Positions 1-7,313 of a stretch of DNA of 14,910 bases are shown here, in pieces. Made by a program: the position numbers and the translations under genes. Positions within the stretch are counted from its first letter, which is position 1. Each line of letters starts with the position of its first letter. The DNA is from an uncultured Roseburia sp. (lineage in GTDB: Bacteria > Bacillota > Clostridia > Lachnospirales > Lachnospiraceae), in assembly GCA_934307185.1 (NCBI GenBank), contig CAKRCJ010000027.1, positions 1 through 14,910 on the forward strand, in the 5' to 3' direction. Below the pieces are notes generated by a model. That model worked only from the letters and a program-made list of their open reading frames with translations. It was not told where the DNA came from and made no database searches.

Positions 1-170
1 TGCTTAGAGGCTTATCGGAATGCTTTGCGCATAGAAATGCAATAGTTGCTCCGGTCTGTTTTCTTTTCTTGTAGTGTGAAAATAAATTGTAAAATTTCTT
101 TCCTGTTGCCGTTCGTTACCCTAAGACGATAGCCGCAAAATCTGCAGCACTACATTACCTAAACTCCGGT
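1..170. other. Intergenic region downstream of dpaB, no gene recognised
   Basis: No convincing coding region was seen here. Immediately past the dpaB stop there is a small perfect hairpin at about 159-174 (CTAAAC, 4-nt loop, GTTTAG), but no U-tract follows it on the minus strand. It is therefore not a convincing terminator. Confidence 0.4.
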
Positions 171-758
171 TTAGTCCGGTATCTGTATCACCGGCTGAAT
201 TTGCTTTCCATTCAAAGCGCATTCAATCGTTTCCGGTAAAAGCTCCATTTTCGCAATAAGGGAATTCGGTTTGCTCTTACAATTATCCTGTCCAAAAGGA
301 ACAAAATACACATTTTTCGTATTCATGAGCATCCCGATATTTTTAAAATTAGCCCCCAGTGCATCATTCGTGGATATAGAGATGACAAGCGGCTTTCCAT
401 TGCGCATATGTGCTTTCGTCGCCATCAAAACGGGTGTGTCGGTAATTCCGTTACATAACTTTGCCGCTGTATTTCCGGTACATGGTGCAATTACCATAAT
501 GTCTAAAAAATTATTTGGTCCGAGCGGTTCCGCTGCACAAATTGTTCGTATCCCTTCATTTCCGGTAATTTCACATATTCCTTCCACATAATCTTTTGCA
601 CTGCCAAAACGTGTATCACACGTCTGTGCATTAAATGAAAAAATCGGTATGACATTAGCCCCAAGGTCTGTCAATCTCTGTATTTCCTTTCTCGCTCTTG
701 AAAACATACAGAAGGAGCCTGTAATTCCAAGTCCGATATTATATTTTGAAAAATCCAT
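171..758 (-). CDS. dpaB: Dipicolinate synthase subunit B (flavoprotein)
   Basis: Subunit B of dipicolinate synthase (SpoVFB/DpaB in Bacillus). With subunit A it oxidises a dihydrodipicolinate-level intermediate of lysine synthesis to dipicolinic acid, which is loaded into the spore core with calcium. The 195-residue product matches the family's usual size of about 200. It has the flavoprotein fold signatures: GITGS near residues 10-14 and APCTGNTAAK at 91-100. The start is preceded by a purine-rich site (GGAAGGGA). It lies 46 nt downstream of dpaA on the same strand, so the two are almost certainly one operon. The family assignment is secure. Mother-cell (SigK) expression is known for Bacillus and only assumed here, because no clear SigK promoter could be recognised. 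Confidence 0.93.
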   Translation of the reverse strand: MDFSKYNIGLGITGSFCMFSRARKEIQRLTDLGANVIPIFSFNAQTCDTRFGSAKDYVEGICEITGNEGIRTICAAEPLGPNNFLDIMVIAPCTGNTAAKLCNGITDTPVLMATKAHMRNGKPLVISISTNDALGANFKNIGMLMNTKNVYFVPFGQDNCKSKPNSLIAKMELLPETIECALNGKQIQPVIQIPD

Positions 759-804
759 TTTCCATCCCTTCCTGTTAACAAATAGATTTGCCTGTTATCT
801 TTTT

Positions 805-1641
805 TCAAACTTTTTTTGCCATAAACCGTTCAATGGCTCTTTCCAGAATATAGGCACTCTCTTTCGGCGCATATTTACCCGGAATTCCTAATACAAGCTC
901 TGCCAGAATACCATTTTCTTTTGCATAATTAAAATCTGTTCCACCAGGCTTTGATGCAATATCAAGAATATAGGCATCCCTTGGCAGTTCTTTTATAATA
1001 AGCTTTGTAATCACAGGCGCAGGCACTGTGTTTACAATCATAGCCGCACCCATTGCCTCTTCTGGTCCAAATGCAAAATCAATCGCATAAAATCCATCCT
1101 GCTTTGCCTGCTTTCTGGCTTCACGCCGCCTTGCAAGAACAGTTACCCTTGCTCCAAGTGCTTTTAACTTTGCCGCAATTGCCCTTCCACAGTTGCCATA
1201 TCCGGCTACTAATATTTTCGCACCTTCAATATTGTAAGGACTGTGCCGGACTAACTCTGCAATTGCACCTTCCGCTGTCGCGACTGCATTTTCCTCCGTC
1301 ACTATCGTATCTTCCATAAAATCAAGATAATAAATTCCTCTTCTTGTCAGAATTTCCCTCTGCTCCTCTGAAAAGCATCCACCAAGAACAACGGTATCAT
1401 TTAACAAATCTTTATTCAAAATTTCGTTTAACTTTTCCTGCTTCGGAACCTTCGATACGGGTATCGGAAGAATAAGTCTGTCTGCCTCTGTCAAAAATTT
1501 TTTCAATTTTTCAAGCTGTTCGTCTGCTGTTTCCATATTTCTGATATCCAGGCAGCGCACTCCCGTTCCTTTTTTTGTCAGTATCTCTGCAAGATAAACC
1601 TGACGCATATCACTTATGAGAAGTATCGTATGTCCGCCCAT
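805..1641 (-). CDS. dpaA: Dipicolinate synthase subunit A (NAD(P)-binding)
   Basis: Subunit A of dipicolinate synthase (SpoVFA/DpaA), the dehydrogenase-like partner of dpaB. It has an N-terminal domain, then a Rossmann fold whose GYGNCG dinucleotide-binding loop lies at about residues 147-152, with a basic ARR stretch at the end of the next strand (NADP preference is possible). An in-frame ATG three codons upstream (1650) is possible. However, the AAGGAAGG site ends only 1 nt before it and lies about 10 nt before the ATG at 1641, so 1641 (278 aa) is preferred. This is close to the Bacillus protein of just under 300 aa. A 7-bp inverted repeat (1662-1693) sits immediately upstream of the ribosome binding site. 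The gene is divergent from the noncoding unit starting near 1922. Confidence 0.93.
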   Translation of the reverse strand: MGGHTILLISDMRQVYLAEILTKKGTGVRCLDIRNMETADEQLEKLKKFLTEADRLILPIPVSKVPKQEKLNEILNKDLLNDTVVLGGCFSEEQREILTRRGIYYLDFMEDTIVTEENAVATAEGAIAELVRHSPYNIEGAKILVAGYGNCGRAIAAKLKALGARVTVLARRREARKQAKQDGFYAIDFAFGPEEAMGAAMIVNTVPAPVITKLIIKELPRDAYILDIASKPGGTDFNYAKENGILAELVLGIPGKYAPKESAYILERAIERFMAKKV

Positions 1642-1661
1642 ATTAATCATACCTTCCTTAT

Positions 1662-1693
1662 TTTCGTCTCATGCATATATAATTCGGACGAAA
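1662..1693. repeat. Inverted repeat upstream of the dpaA ribosome binding site
   Basis: TTTCGTC (1662-1668) and GACGAAA (1687-1693) are perfect 7-bp inverted arms separated by 18 bp, just upstream of the dpaA Shine-Dalgarno sequence. It could be an operator or a 5'-UTR hairpin. The sequence alone does not decide. Confidence 0.35.
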
Positions 1694-1797
1694 CTGGAAA
1701 AAATCTGCTGTTTCAAGCCCTGTATATGCAATCCTTACGCTCCCCTCACATTATTATATGGAAAAAATAAAGCACTGTTACCTCCCACATTATTTTC

Positions 1798-1880
1798 TTT
1801 TTTGTTTATATTTTCAGAATATTTTATATTATTTAGACTATTTTTCTTCTTTTTAAATATTTTTTTGTTTTTTTCTAATT
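1798..1880. other. T-rich tract upstream of the repeat-RNA promoter
   Basis: About 80 bp composed almost entirely of T-runs with interspersed A lies directly upstream of the promoter at 1887-1915. This composition is typical of UP elements and intrinsically curved DNA that strengthen promoters. No coding potential is seen here. Confidence 0.4.
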
Positions 1881-1886
1881 TTAATG

Positions 1887-1915
1887 TTGACAAACCTGTT
1901 TTTATCTGTTATAAC
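1887..1915 (+). promoter_or_regulatory. Strong SigA-type promoter for the repeat ncRNA
   Basis: A perfect -35 box TTGACA (1887-1892), a 17-bp spacer and a -10 box TATAAC (1910-1915, one mismatch to consensus) predict a start near 1922 on the plus strand. No gene begins in the following 500 bp on this strand, so the promoter appears to serve a noncoding RNA. Confidence 0.75.
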
Positions 1916-1946
1916 AGAATTAACAAAAGAAAAGAGAAAAACAAAG

Positions 1947-2140
1947 GAGATACAGTCCGATGGAAACTTAACGATTTACCTAAAACGATAAAAAAGAAAT
2001 GAGGTACGGACCACCAGAAACTGAATGATTTATTTAAAACAAAATATGAAAGAAACGAGGTACAGACCACCAGAAACTGAACGATTTACCCAAAAACAAA
2101 TTTAAAAGAATCGAGGTACAGACCACCAAAAACTTAAGCG
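1947..2140 (+). repeat. Tandem ~56-nt repeats within the ncRNA
   Basis: Unit starts are at 1947, 2001, 2057 and 2113, with spacings of 54, 56 and 56 nt. The second and third units share a conserved ~34-nt part: GAGGTAC-R-GACCACC, then AGAAACTGA-AYGATTTA. This is followed by about 22 nt of variable A-rich linker. The first unit keeps AAACTTAACGATTTACC but has GTCCGATGG in place of GACCACCAG. The fourth keeps only its first half. Weaker echoes of GGTA-n-A-n-TCC occur at 2234 and 2339. Confidence 0.75.
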
Positions 2141-2367
2141 CATTCGTTTTTAAATTCAAATGATGAAAAGAAAACGTGACATTCCAAAGAACGGAGCATT
2201 GAATTAGTATCAGACTAGGACCTAATCTTATATGGTACAATTCCAAATGTCATAAGAAAACAAATTCAGAAACTGAAGAAGAAAGCGAAGAAGTCCAAAA
2301 GAACTGTTATTAAAACAGAAAAAAACAAATTGAATAGTGAGGTAAAGTCCAATGGACGAAATAGTTT

Positions 2368-2411
2368 AAAAGGCGGCATTGAAAGAAAAAAAATTTCGAT
2401 GTCGCCTTTTT
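2368..2411. terminator. Intrinsic terminator, probably bidirectional
   Basis: Arms 2368-2384 and 2394-2410 form a 17-bp stem (two G-U pairs in RNA) with an A-rich 9-nt loop. On the plus strand the stem ends GCCTTTTT, which terminates the repeat RNA. On the minus strand it ends GCCTTTT and lies 38 nt beyond the aspartate kinase stop codon, so it probably serves that gene too. Confidence 0.88.
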
Positions 2412-2448
2412 AATGTTATTTACTTTTCAAAAAAATATGCAGCATGAT

Positions 2449-3768
2449 TTACAACTGTGTTACAACAAAAATGTCATAAATTGCCTTAATTGCATTTTCA
2501 AAATCGGCATTGCTTACTCCGATGATAATGTTAAGCTCGGAAGAACCCTGGTCAATCATTTTTACATTAATATTTGCATGTGCCAATGCAGAGAAAATTC
2601 TTCCCGCAGTTCCGCGTGTAGATTTCATTCCACGTCCAACGACCGCAATTAATGCCAGGTCACTTTCTAATTCAATACTGTCCGGTTTTGCATAACGGTG
2701 AATGGCAGAAATGACAGACTGTTCTTTTCCTTCAAACTCCGGCTGATGTACAAAAATTGTCATTGTATCAATTCCGGATGGCATATGTTCGAAAGAAATA
2801 CCATTCTCCTCAAATGCAGATAATACTTTTCTTCCAAATCCAATCTCGGAATTCATCATGTCTTTATCAATATTGACAGAGACAAATCCTTTTTTACCAG
2901 CAATGCCGGTGATTGTGTATTTTGACTGATGACAGGTGCTCTCAACAATCCAGGTTCCTTCATCCTCCGGTGCATTGGTGTTACGGATATTAATTGGTAT
3001 TCCAGCCTTACGGACTGGGAATACTGCATCTTCATGAAGCACTCCTGCTCCCATGTAAGAAAGCTCACGAAGCTCGCGGTAAGTAATTGTCTTGATTGGC
3101 TTCGGGTCGTCAATAATTCTTGGGTCTGCAATCAGAAATCCGGAAACATCTGTCCAGTTTTCATAGCAGGTTGCATGAACCGCTCTTGCTACAATAGAGC
3201 CGGTAATATCAGAACCACCTCTGGAGAAGGTCTTAATCGTACCATTCTCTTTTGCTCCATAAAATCCGGGAATAACAGCACACTCTGTGTTTTCTAAACG
3301 TGCGGACAATACTTTATCTGTTTTCTCTGCCTCAAAGTTACCCTCATCATCAAAAAAGATAACTTCTGCTGCATCAATAAATTCATAGCCTAAATAATTT
3401 GCCATGATAATGCCATTTAAATATTCTCCACGGGATGCTGCATAATCTCTTCCCGCTTTCCTGCTAAAATTCTCAGCAATCTTCTGAAACTCACTCTCTA
3501 AAGATAATTTCAGATTTAATCCATTAATAATGGTGTCATAACGGTCTTTGATTTTCATCAACTGCACACGGAAATCCTCTTCTTTTTCCACAAGGTCATA
3601 ACATGCATACAGCATATCTGTTACCTTTGTGTCTTTGGAATTTCTCTTTCCCGGTGCACTTGGCACTACATATTTTCTCTCTTTATCTGAATGGATAATC
3701 TTTCCTACTTTTGCAAACTGTTCTGCACTTGCAAGGGAACTTCCACCGAACTTTACAACTTTAATCAT
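2449..3768 (-). CDS. lysC: Aspartate kinase
   Basis: Monofunctional aspartokinase that phosphorylates L-aspartate in the first step of lysine, threonine, methionine and diaminopimelate synthesis. The 439 residues begin with the family signature KFGGSS (6-11). The kinase domain includes the SRGGSD segment and a GAGVLHEDAV region, and two C-terminal ACT domains make the regulatory part (about residues 285-439). Length and layout fit single-chain aspartokinases such as Bacillus YclM/ThrD or LysC, so the symbol is tentative within the paralogues. A GGAGGA site precedes the ATG. No lysine riboswitch is recognisable in the 240 bp upstream. Its product feeds the same aspartate-semialdehyde branch from which the neighbouring dpaAB enzymes draw. 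It converges on the repeat RNA. Confidence 0.94.
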   Translation of the reverse strand: MIKVVKFGGSSLASAEQFAKVGKIIHSDKERKYVVPSAPGKRNSKDTKVTDMLYACYDLVEKEEDFRVQLMKIKDRYDTIINGLNLKLSLESEFQKIAENFSRKAGRDYAASRGEYLNGIIMANYLGYEFIDAAEVIFFDDEGNFEAEKTDKVLSARLENTECAVIPGFYGAKENGTIKTFSRGGSDITGSIVARAVHATCYENWTDVSGFLIADPRIIDDPKPIKTITYRELRELSYMGAGVLHEDAVFPVRKAGIPINIRNTNAPEDEGTWIVESTCHQSKYTITGIAGKKGFVSVNIDKDMMNSEIGFGRKVLSAFEENGISFEHMPSGIDTMTIFVHQPEFEGKEQSVISAIHRYAKPDSIELESDLALIAVVGRGMKSTRGTAGRIFSALAHANINVKMIDQGSSELNIIIGVSNADFENAIKAIYDIFVVTQL

Positions 3769-3830
3769 TTCCTAAGCTCCTCCGATTTTTCTCCGTATTG
3801 TGAACCTTTAAAATCAAGATTAACGACTAT

Positions 3831-3858
3831 ATATTATCATAAATGCCGGCTTCGTCAA
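3831..3858 (-). promoter_or_regulatory. Candidate promoter of the aspartate kinase gene
   Basis: On the minus strand there is TTGACG (3853-3858), a 16-bp spacer and TAATAT (3831-3836), giving a leader of roughly 55 nt before the ATG at 3768. The match is moderate. Another TTGACA exists at 3923-3928, but its -10 partner is poor. Confidence 0.45.
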
Positions 3859-4007
3859 ATCATTTTTTCATAAAATGTGACGTTTTTTGCGCATTTTGAG
3901 ATATTTTCCTGTTGCCTATAAATGTCAATTATGGCATTTAAAATTTCAGGTAATAGTAAGCGGATCTCCCGGTTTGAAAGTAGTCCCTGATGTGGATTTT
4001 TACTATT

Positions 4008-4793
4008 TTATCGTGCCATAAGTCCGCTTGATAAAAAGTCTGCCAGTTCCATTATATTTTTCTGGGAATTTAAGAATATTTTAATATCTGTTACATAATC
4101 ACCATCTAAATAGGCTTCCATCTGCTGGCGCTCCATGTCCAGATGATTGTATAACATTTTCCGTAATTCTGTTTCATTGTAAGCCGGTGTCTGTCTGCTC
4201 AGAAAAGAAGCTATCTCTTCCGCATTGATATACCAGTTTTCCATTGTTTCACCGGAGGCGGTCGGATCTGCTTTCAAACTTGCGGCAACCTCATCAGTCA
4301 GTTTTAAATGTTCCATGAAAAGATTCCGAAGCCGCTGCATCGCAGACGCTGGATAATACTGTGCAAAAATGTTTAAAATTTCTTCGGCGTTGTTTTTTAC
4401 TGCATCTTTCCATGCATTCTGACTGGATAAATTTCCAAAAAAGCTTGTGAGGTAAAATTTTACAAGTGTAATGTGATTTAACCATGCCATCCGCATACGC
4501 TGTCTTAAGGAACTTCCCATGTCATTGTTTGAATTTGATGGTTTTTCCGTTCCCGGACGGTTTGGAGAAATAATGACAACATTGCCCGGCGGAGTGGTCT
4601 CTCTCTCGTCCTCGTAGCCCTCGCCCGGACAAATGGTAAGACGCATTCCAGCCTGAAGATTGTAAGGATTTACTCCTGCATTTAATAAAATAAGTTCTGT
4701 TACGGTTGTATGAAACTGTTTCGCAAGTTTGTACAGGGAGTCCCCCTCCTGTACCCGGTAATTAATTCTGTTTTTACAATACATATTTTTCAT
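4008..4793 (-). CDS. LysM-domain protein with uncharacterised C-terminal domain
   Basis: The first ~56 residues are a clear LysM peptidoglycan/chitin-binding module: YRVQEGDSLYKLAKQF, a conserved LNAGVNPYNLQAGMRL and a closing TICPG. There is no signal peptide and no membrane segment. A polar, Pro/Ser/Asn-rich linker (about 57-93) leads to a mostly helical ~165-residue domain that I do not recognise. LysM proteins lacking signal peptides with LysM at the extreme N-terminus include spore-coat or cortex morphogenetic proteins, and the nearby dpaAB genes fit a sporulation role. This is inference only. The start has no directly adjacent Shine-Dalgarno sequence. AAGGA at 4829-4833 is 35 nt upstream but is brought to about 6 nt if the intervening hairpin (4794-4822) folds. 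It follows lrgB by 45 nt and may be co-transcribed. Confidence 0.8.
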   Translation of the reverse strand: MKNMYCKNRINYRVQEGDSLYKLAKQFHTTVTELILLNAGVNPYNLQAGMRLTICPGEGYEDERETTPPGNVVIISPNRPGTEKPSNSNNDMGSSLRQRMRMAWLNHITLVKFYLTSFFGNLSSQNAWKDAVKNNAEEILNIFAQYYPASAMQRLRNLFMEHLKLTDEVAASLKADPTASGETMENWYINAEEIASFLSRQTPAYNETELRKMLYNHLDMERQQMEAYLDGDYVTDIKIFLNSQKNIMELADFLSSGLMAR

Positions 4794-4822
4794 CCATAAA
4801 ATATTTTCAGATTATTTTATGG
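4794..4822 (-). promoter_or_regulatory. Hairpin between Shine-Dalgarno and start codon of the LysM gene
   Basis: CCATAAAATA and TATTTTATGG form a perfect 10-bp stem with a 9-nt loop. The hairpin abuts the ATG at 4793 and follows AAGGA (4829-4833) by 6 nt. When folded it would give normal SD-to-start spacing; unfolded, the spacing is 35 nt. No U-tract follows on the minus strand, so it is not a typical lrgB terminator. Confidence 0.5.
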
Positions 4823-4838
4823 TATTTTTCCTTATTTG

Positions 4839-5531
4839 TTACAGGAAGTTTGCATATATCATAGAAGCAGCTACGGTAAGAATGCCCGCAACCGCGATGG
4901 AAAGACTGCTCATTGCCCCCTCAATCTCCCCTAACTCCATTGCCTTTGCTGTTCCGGCTGCATGGGAGGCAGAACCGATTGCCACACCTTTTGCAATTGG
5001 TTCTTCAATATGAAAGATTTTTAAAATCGTATCCGCCATAATGTATCCAAAAACTCCGGTTACAACAATGACTGCTACCGTAATTGTGACATAACCGCCA
5101 AGCTCCTCGGACACACCCATTCCGATTGCTGTCGTGATGGACTTTGGAAGAAGTGTTACATACTGTGCATGGTCAAAATGGAAAATTAACGCAAGCACCA
5201 GCACACAGGTAACGCTTGTGATAACACCGGATACAATTCCTGCAATGACTGCACGTACATTTTTTTTCAGTAATTCAAACTGCTCATAAAGCGGAACTGC
5301 CAGACAGACAGTTGCCGGTGTTAATAAATAACTTATGTACTTTGCCCCTTCATTGTATGTTGCATAATCAATATGAAACACGAGCAAAAACAGGATAACC
5401 GCCACTATAGAAATTAAAAGTGGATTAAATATTGCATGTTTAAACTTCTTTTTCAACCATATTCCAAGCTCATATGTCAGTAAACTGATGACCACTCCAA
5501 GAAAAACAGAGTTTGTTAAAAATGACTGCAT
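4839..5531 (-). CDS. lrgB: LrgB family membrane protein
   Basis: LrgB/CidB-family polytopic membrane protein of 230 residues with about six to seven hydrophobic segments. It carries the family hallmarks [20 protein letters not shown] and the C-terminal stretch [17 protein letters not shown]. With LrgA it forms a membrane complex originally described as modulating murein hydrolases and autolysis. In Bacillus (PftAB/YsbAB) and Streptococcus mutans it is linked to pyruvate movement. The ATG at 5531 is chosen because GGAGG lies just upstream and the lrgA stop is 1 nt away. An upstream in-frame ATG at 5603 would lie deep inside lrgA. Translational coupling with lrgA is likely. Confidence 0.93.
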   Translation of the reverse strand: MQSFLTNSVFLGVVISLLTYELGIWLKKKFKHAIFNPLLISIVAVILFLLVFHIDYATYNEGAKYISYLLTPATVCLAVPLYEQFELLKKNVRAVIAGIVSGVITSVTCVLVLALIFHFDHAQYVTLLPKSITTAIGMGVSEELGGYVTITVAVIVVTGVFGYIMADTILKIFHIEEPIAKGVAIGSASHAAGTAKAMELGEIEGAMSSLSIAVAGILTVAASMIYANFL

Positions 5532-5532
5532 T

Positions 5533-5895
5533 TTATTTTGCCTCCTTCTTTTTTCCCCTCCGGATAACCCACTGGGTAACACTGCCGGACACCACCATAA
5601 CAATAACCGTCGATATTAAGGTAATGACAATCACCTGTACCCAGATTGGCTTTAACGTATCCCAGGAGTCTAAAAGTCCTACCCCTGCCGGTACGAACAT
5701 AAGCGGCATAATCTCAATCAGAAAGCTGCTTGTCTCCTTGACATCGGATACTTTTAAAATTTTCAATTCCAGTGCGAGGAAAAGAAGTACCATTCCATAA
5801 ATACTTGCCGGTATGGAAAGTGGTATGATATATTTCAGTAATTCCCCTAAAAATGAAAAGAATAAAATAATCATAAACTGTTTTACATATTTCAT
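5533..5895 (-). CDS. lrgA: LrgA/CidA holin-like membrane protein
   Basis: A small 120-residue holin-like protein with four predicted membrane segments (about residues 8-26, 29-48, 60-80 and 87-110) and a very basic tail (RRGKKKEAK), as is usual for LrgA/CidA. The segment IPASIYGMVLLFLAL and the following IEIMPLMFVPAGVGL are typical of the family. It is the first gene of lrgA-lrgB, with a GGAGG site 7 nt before the ATG and a good promoter at 5931-5959. No LytTR-type sensor/regulator pair, which often accompanies lrgAB, is present in the window. Confidence 0.92.
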   Translation of the reverse strand: MKYVKQFMIILFFSFLGELLKYIIPLSIPASIYGMVLLFLALELKILKVSDVKETSSFLIEIMPLMFVPAGVGLLDSWDTLKPIWVQVIVITLISTVIVMVVSGSVTQWVIRRGKKKEAK

Positions 5896-5930
5896 TTCCT
5901 AAGCCTCCATATTTTATATTTCGACTACGT

Positions 5931-5959
5931 ATCATACCACTGCTTTTTTTCAATCTCAA
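5931..5959 (-). promoter_or_regulatory. Promoter of lrgAB
   Basis: Minus-strand TTGAGA (5954-5959), a 17-bp spacer and TATGAT (5931-5936), about 36 bp before the lrgA start. It sits immediately downstream of the oxidoreductase stop codon at 5963, so lrgAB can be transcribed independently of that gene. Confidence 0.6.
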
Positions 5960-5962
5960 TAC

Positions 5963-7273
5963 TTATTTAAAATGTTTCTTTTTTAATTCATCACATGCCG
6001 GATTATCGAGCACTTTTCCATCCGCCGAAAACCGGGAGCCATGGCACGGACACTCCCACGCCTTTTCTTTTTCATTCCATTGCAGCACACAGCCCATATG
6101 GCTGCATCTTTTTTCTCCGATACGTCCAATCCCCACAAGTGCGTGTCCCAAGTTAGAAATTAATTGTGGTTTTAATATATTGCGTGAAGTGGAAAAAATG
6201 GAGGCATATTCGTTTTCCTTTTCCTGCACAAGGTCCGATAAAATCATTGCCGATAACATGGAACCTGTCATTCCCCATTTACTAAATCCGGTTGCCACAA
6301 AAAGGTCCGGCGTATTTTTACTGTAATGCCCGATATACGGTCTTTTATCTAAAGACATGCAATCCTGTGTTGCCCAGAAATAACGTTCCTGTCCCTCCGG
6401 GAAATATTCCTTTGCAATCTCCCTTAACAAATCCCAGTTGCTCTGCTGTTTTCCGGTACGGTGTCCCCCTCCGCCAAGCAGCAGATAATCTTTATAATTT
6501 CTTGCAGAGAGTCCGATATTGTCCGCTTCTAAATACATTCCGTCCACATTCTCTCCATGCTCTAAGGCAAGCACATAAGACCTGTTCTGGTATAACTTCA
6601 TGTAATAGGAACCTCGCGTATTAATAAACGGAAAATGTGTGGCAATAATAATTTTTTCTGCCGCCACAGAGCCTTTTTCCGTCAGTGCAAAATATTCTGT
6701 CATTTCCCGCACTTCCGAATTTTCATAAATATTCAGGTTCTCACTGATACCTGCTGCAAATTTTAATGGCTGAAACTGCGCCTGCTTCGGGAAACGGATT
6801 GCCGCCTCTACTTCAAAGGGCAGCCCGGTTTCCTCTGTATAATCTGCCTTCATTCCAAGGCTGCCAAGTGCCTTCATCTCGGCTTCTATTTTTCTCCTGT
6901 CCAAAACAGAATAAAGGTAGGAATCTTTTTCTTCCATATCACAGTCCAAAAATACCCCCAGATTTTTATAATTTGCCACCGCTTTTAAATTGGCTTTCAA
7001 AAAAAGCTCTGCCCTCTCCTGCCCCAAGCTCTGTAACGTTTTTTCATAAATCAGCCCGTGCTGTGCGGTAATTTTGGCAGTAGTATGCCCTGTCACGCCC
7101 TGACAAATGCGGCTTTTTTCCAAAAGACAGTACTCGACTCCTGCCTGCTGCAAAAAATATGCACACAGCACGCCAGCCATTCCACCACCAATAATAAGCA
7201 CCTGCGTACGGATATCTTTTTCTAATGTCGGAAACTTTGGCATTTCTATATTTTCTGTCCATAATGAACTCAT
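5963..7273 (-). CDS. FAD-dependent oxidoreductase with C-terminal Rieske [2Fe-2S] domain
   Basis: The N-terminus has the FAD-binding Rossmann motif IIGGGMAG (residues 27-34), followed about 20 residues later by an acidic strand end (LLEKS), as in the DAO (D-amino-acid oxidase/glycine oxidase) superfamily. The C-terminus carries a Rieske iron-sulfur site: C390-x-H392 and C408-x-x-H411 (CPCHGSRF). This fusion is known in Firmicutes (Bacillus YhfW type), but its substrate is unknown. At 436 residues it is somewhat shorter than related fusions of about 500, and the Rieske domain ends soon after the second ligand pair. GGAGGT precedes the ATG by 5 nt. The gene is probably monocistronic, because lrgA has its own promoter. 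Confidence 0.88.
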   Translation of the reverse strand: MSSLWTENIEMPKFPTLEKDIRTQVLIIGGGMAGVLCAYFLQQAGVEYCLLEKSRICQGVTGHTTAKITAQHGLIYEKTLQSLGQERAELFLKANLKAVANYKNLGVFLDCDMEEKDSYLYSVLDRRKIEAEMKALGSLGMKADYTEETGLPFEVEAAIRFPKQAQFQPLKFAAGISENLNIYENSEVREMTEYFALTEKGSVAAEKIIIATHFPFINTRGSYYMKLYQNRSYVLALEHGENVDGMYLEADNIGLSARNYKDYLLLGGGGHRTGKQQSNWDLLREIAKEYFPEGQERYFWATQDCMSLDKRPYIGHYSKNTPDLFVATGFSKWGMTGSMLSAMILSDLVQEKENEYASIFSTSRNILKPQLISNLGHALVGIGRIGEKRCSHMGCVLQWNEKEKAWECPCHGSRFSADGKVLDNPACDELKKKHFK

Positions 7274-7313
7274 AAGTACCTCCCTGTTTTCTCAGCTTTT
7301 CCTGCCAGAAAAA

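Larger units (their letters stand above)
1922..2411 (+). ncRNA. Novel A-rich noncoding RNA with tandem repeats
   Basis: This stretch is bounded by a near-consensus promoter (1887-1915) and a strong intrinsic terminator (2368-2411), giving a predicted transcript of about 490 nt. The plus strand is strikingly A-rich and U-poor. It contains near-identical tandem units with the core GAGGTACAGACCACC at 2001, 2057 and 2113, a diverged unit at 1947 and a half-conserved one at 2339. The 56-nt period is not a multiple of three, so the repeats move through all frames and cannot encode a repeat protein; only very short ORFs are present. The GAGG cores resemble Shine-Dalgarno sequences, and the linkers are A-rich and probably unstructured. 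It lies between dpaA (divergent) and the aspartate kinase gene (convergent). I do not recognise it as any named RNA family. Being transcribed and functional is inference. Confidence 0.6.

Noticed and set aside
1651..1760. SigK or SigE promoter for dpaAB (GCATATACAGG on the minus strand)
   Set aside because: The CATA half of the -10 fits, but the rest of the -10 and the -35 do not, so I cannot support it.
1616..2002. 128-codon plus-strand frame across the dpaA upstream region
   Set aside because: It is low complexity, runs through the T-rich tract and the promoter, and starts inside dpaA with no ribosome binding site.
1960..2105. Tiny ORFs in the repeat region (ATG GAA ACT TAA at 1960 after AAAGGAG; 9- and 26-codon frames at 1999 and 2025)
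   Set aside because: The first has reasonable SD spacing but encodes three residues. The others lack ribosome binding sites, and the 56-nt period changes frame from unit to unit. Conservation is at the nucleotide level.
1947..2168. CRISPR array
   Set aside because: Units are only partly identical, the 'spacers' are about 22-nt A-rich linkers resembling one another, there are too few units, and no cas genes are present.
3769..4007. Lysine riboswitch or other leader regulator ahead of the aspartate kinase gene
   Set aside because: None of the conserved L-box elements is visible, and the likely promoter leaves a leader of only about 55 nt.
3952..4007. AATAGTAA / TTACTATT inverted repeat as terminator of the LysM gene
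   Set aside because: An 8-bp AT stem with a 40-nt loop and no adjacent U-run on the minus strand. Possible but not supportable.
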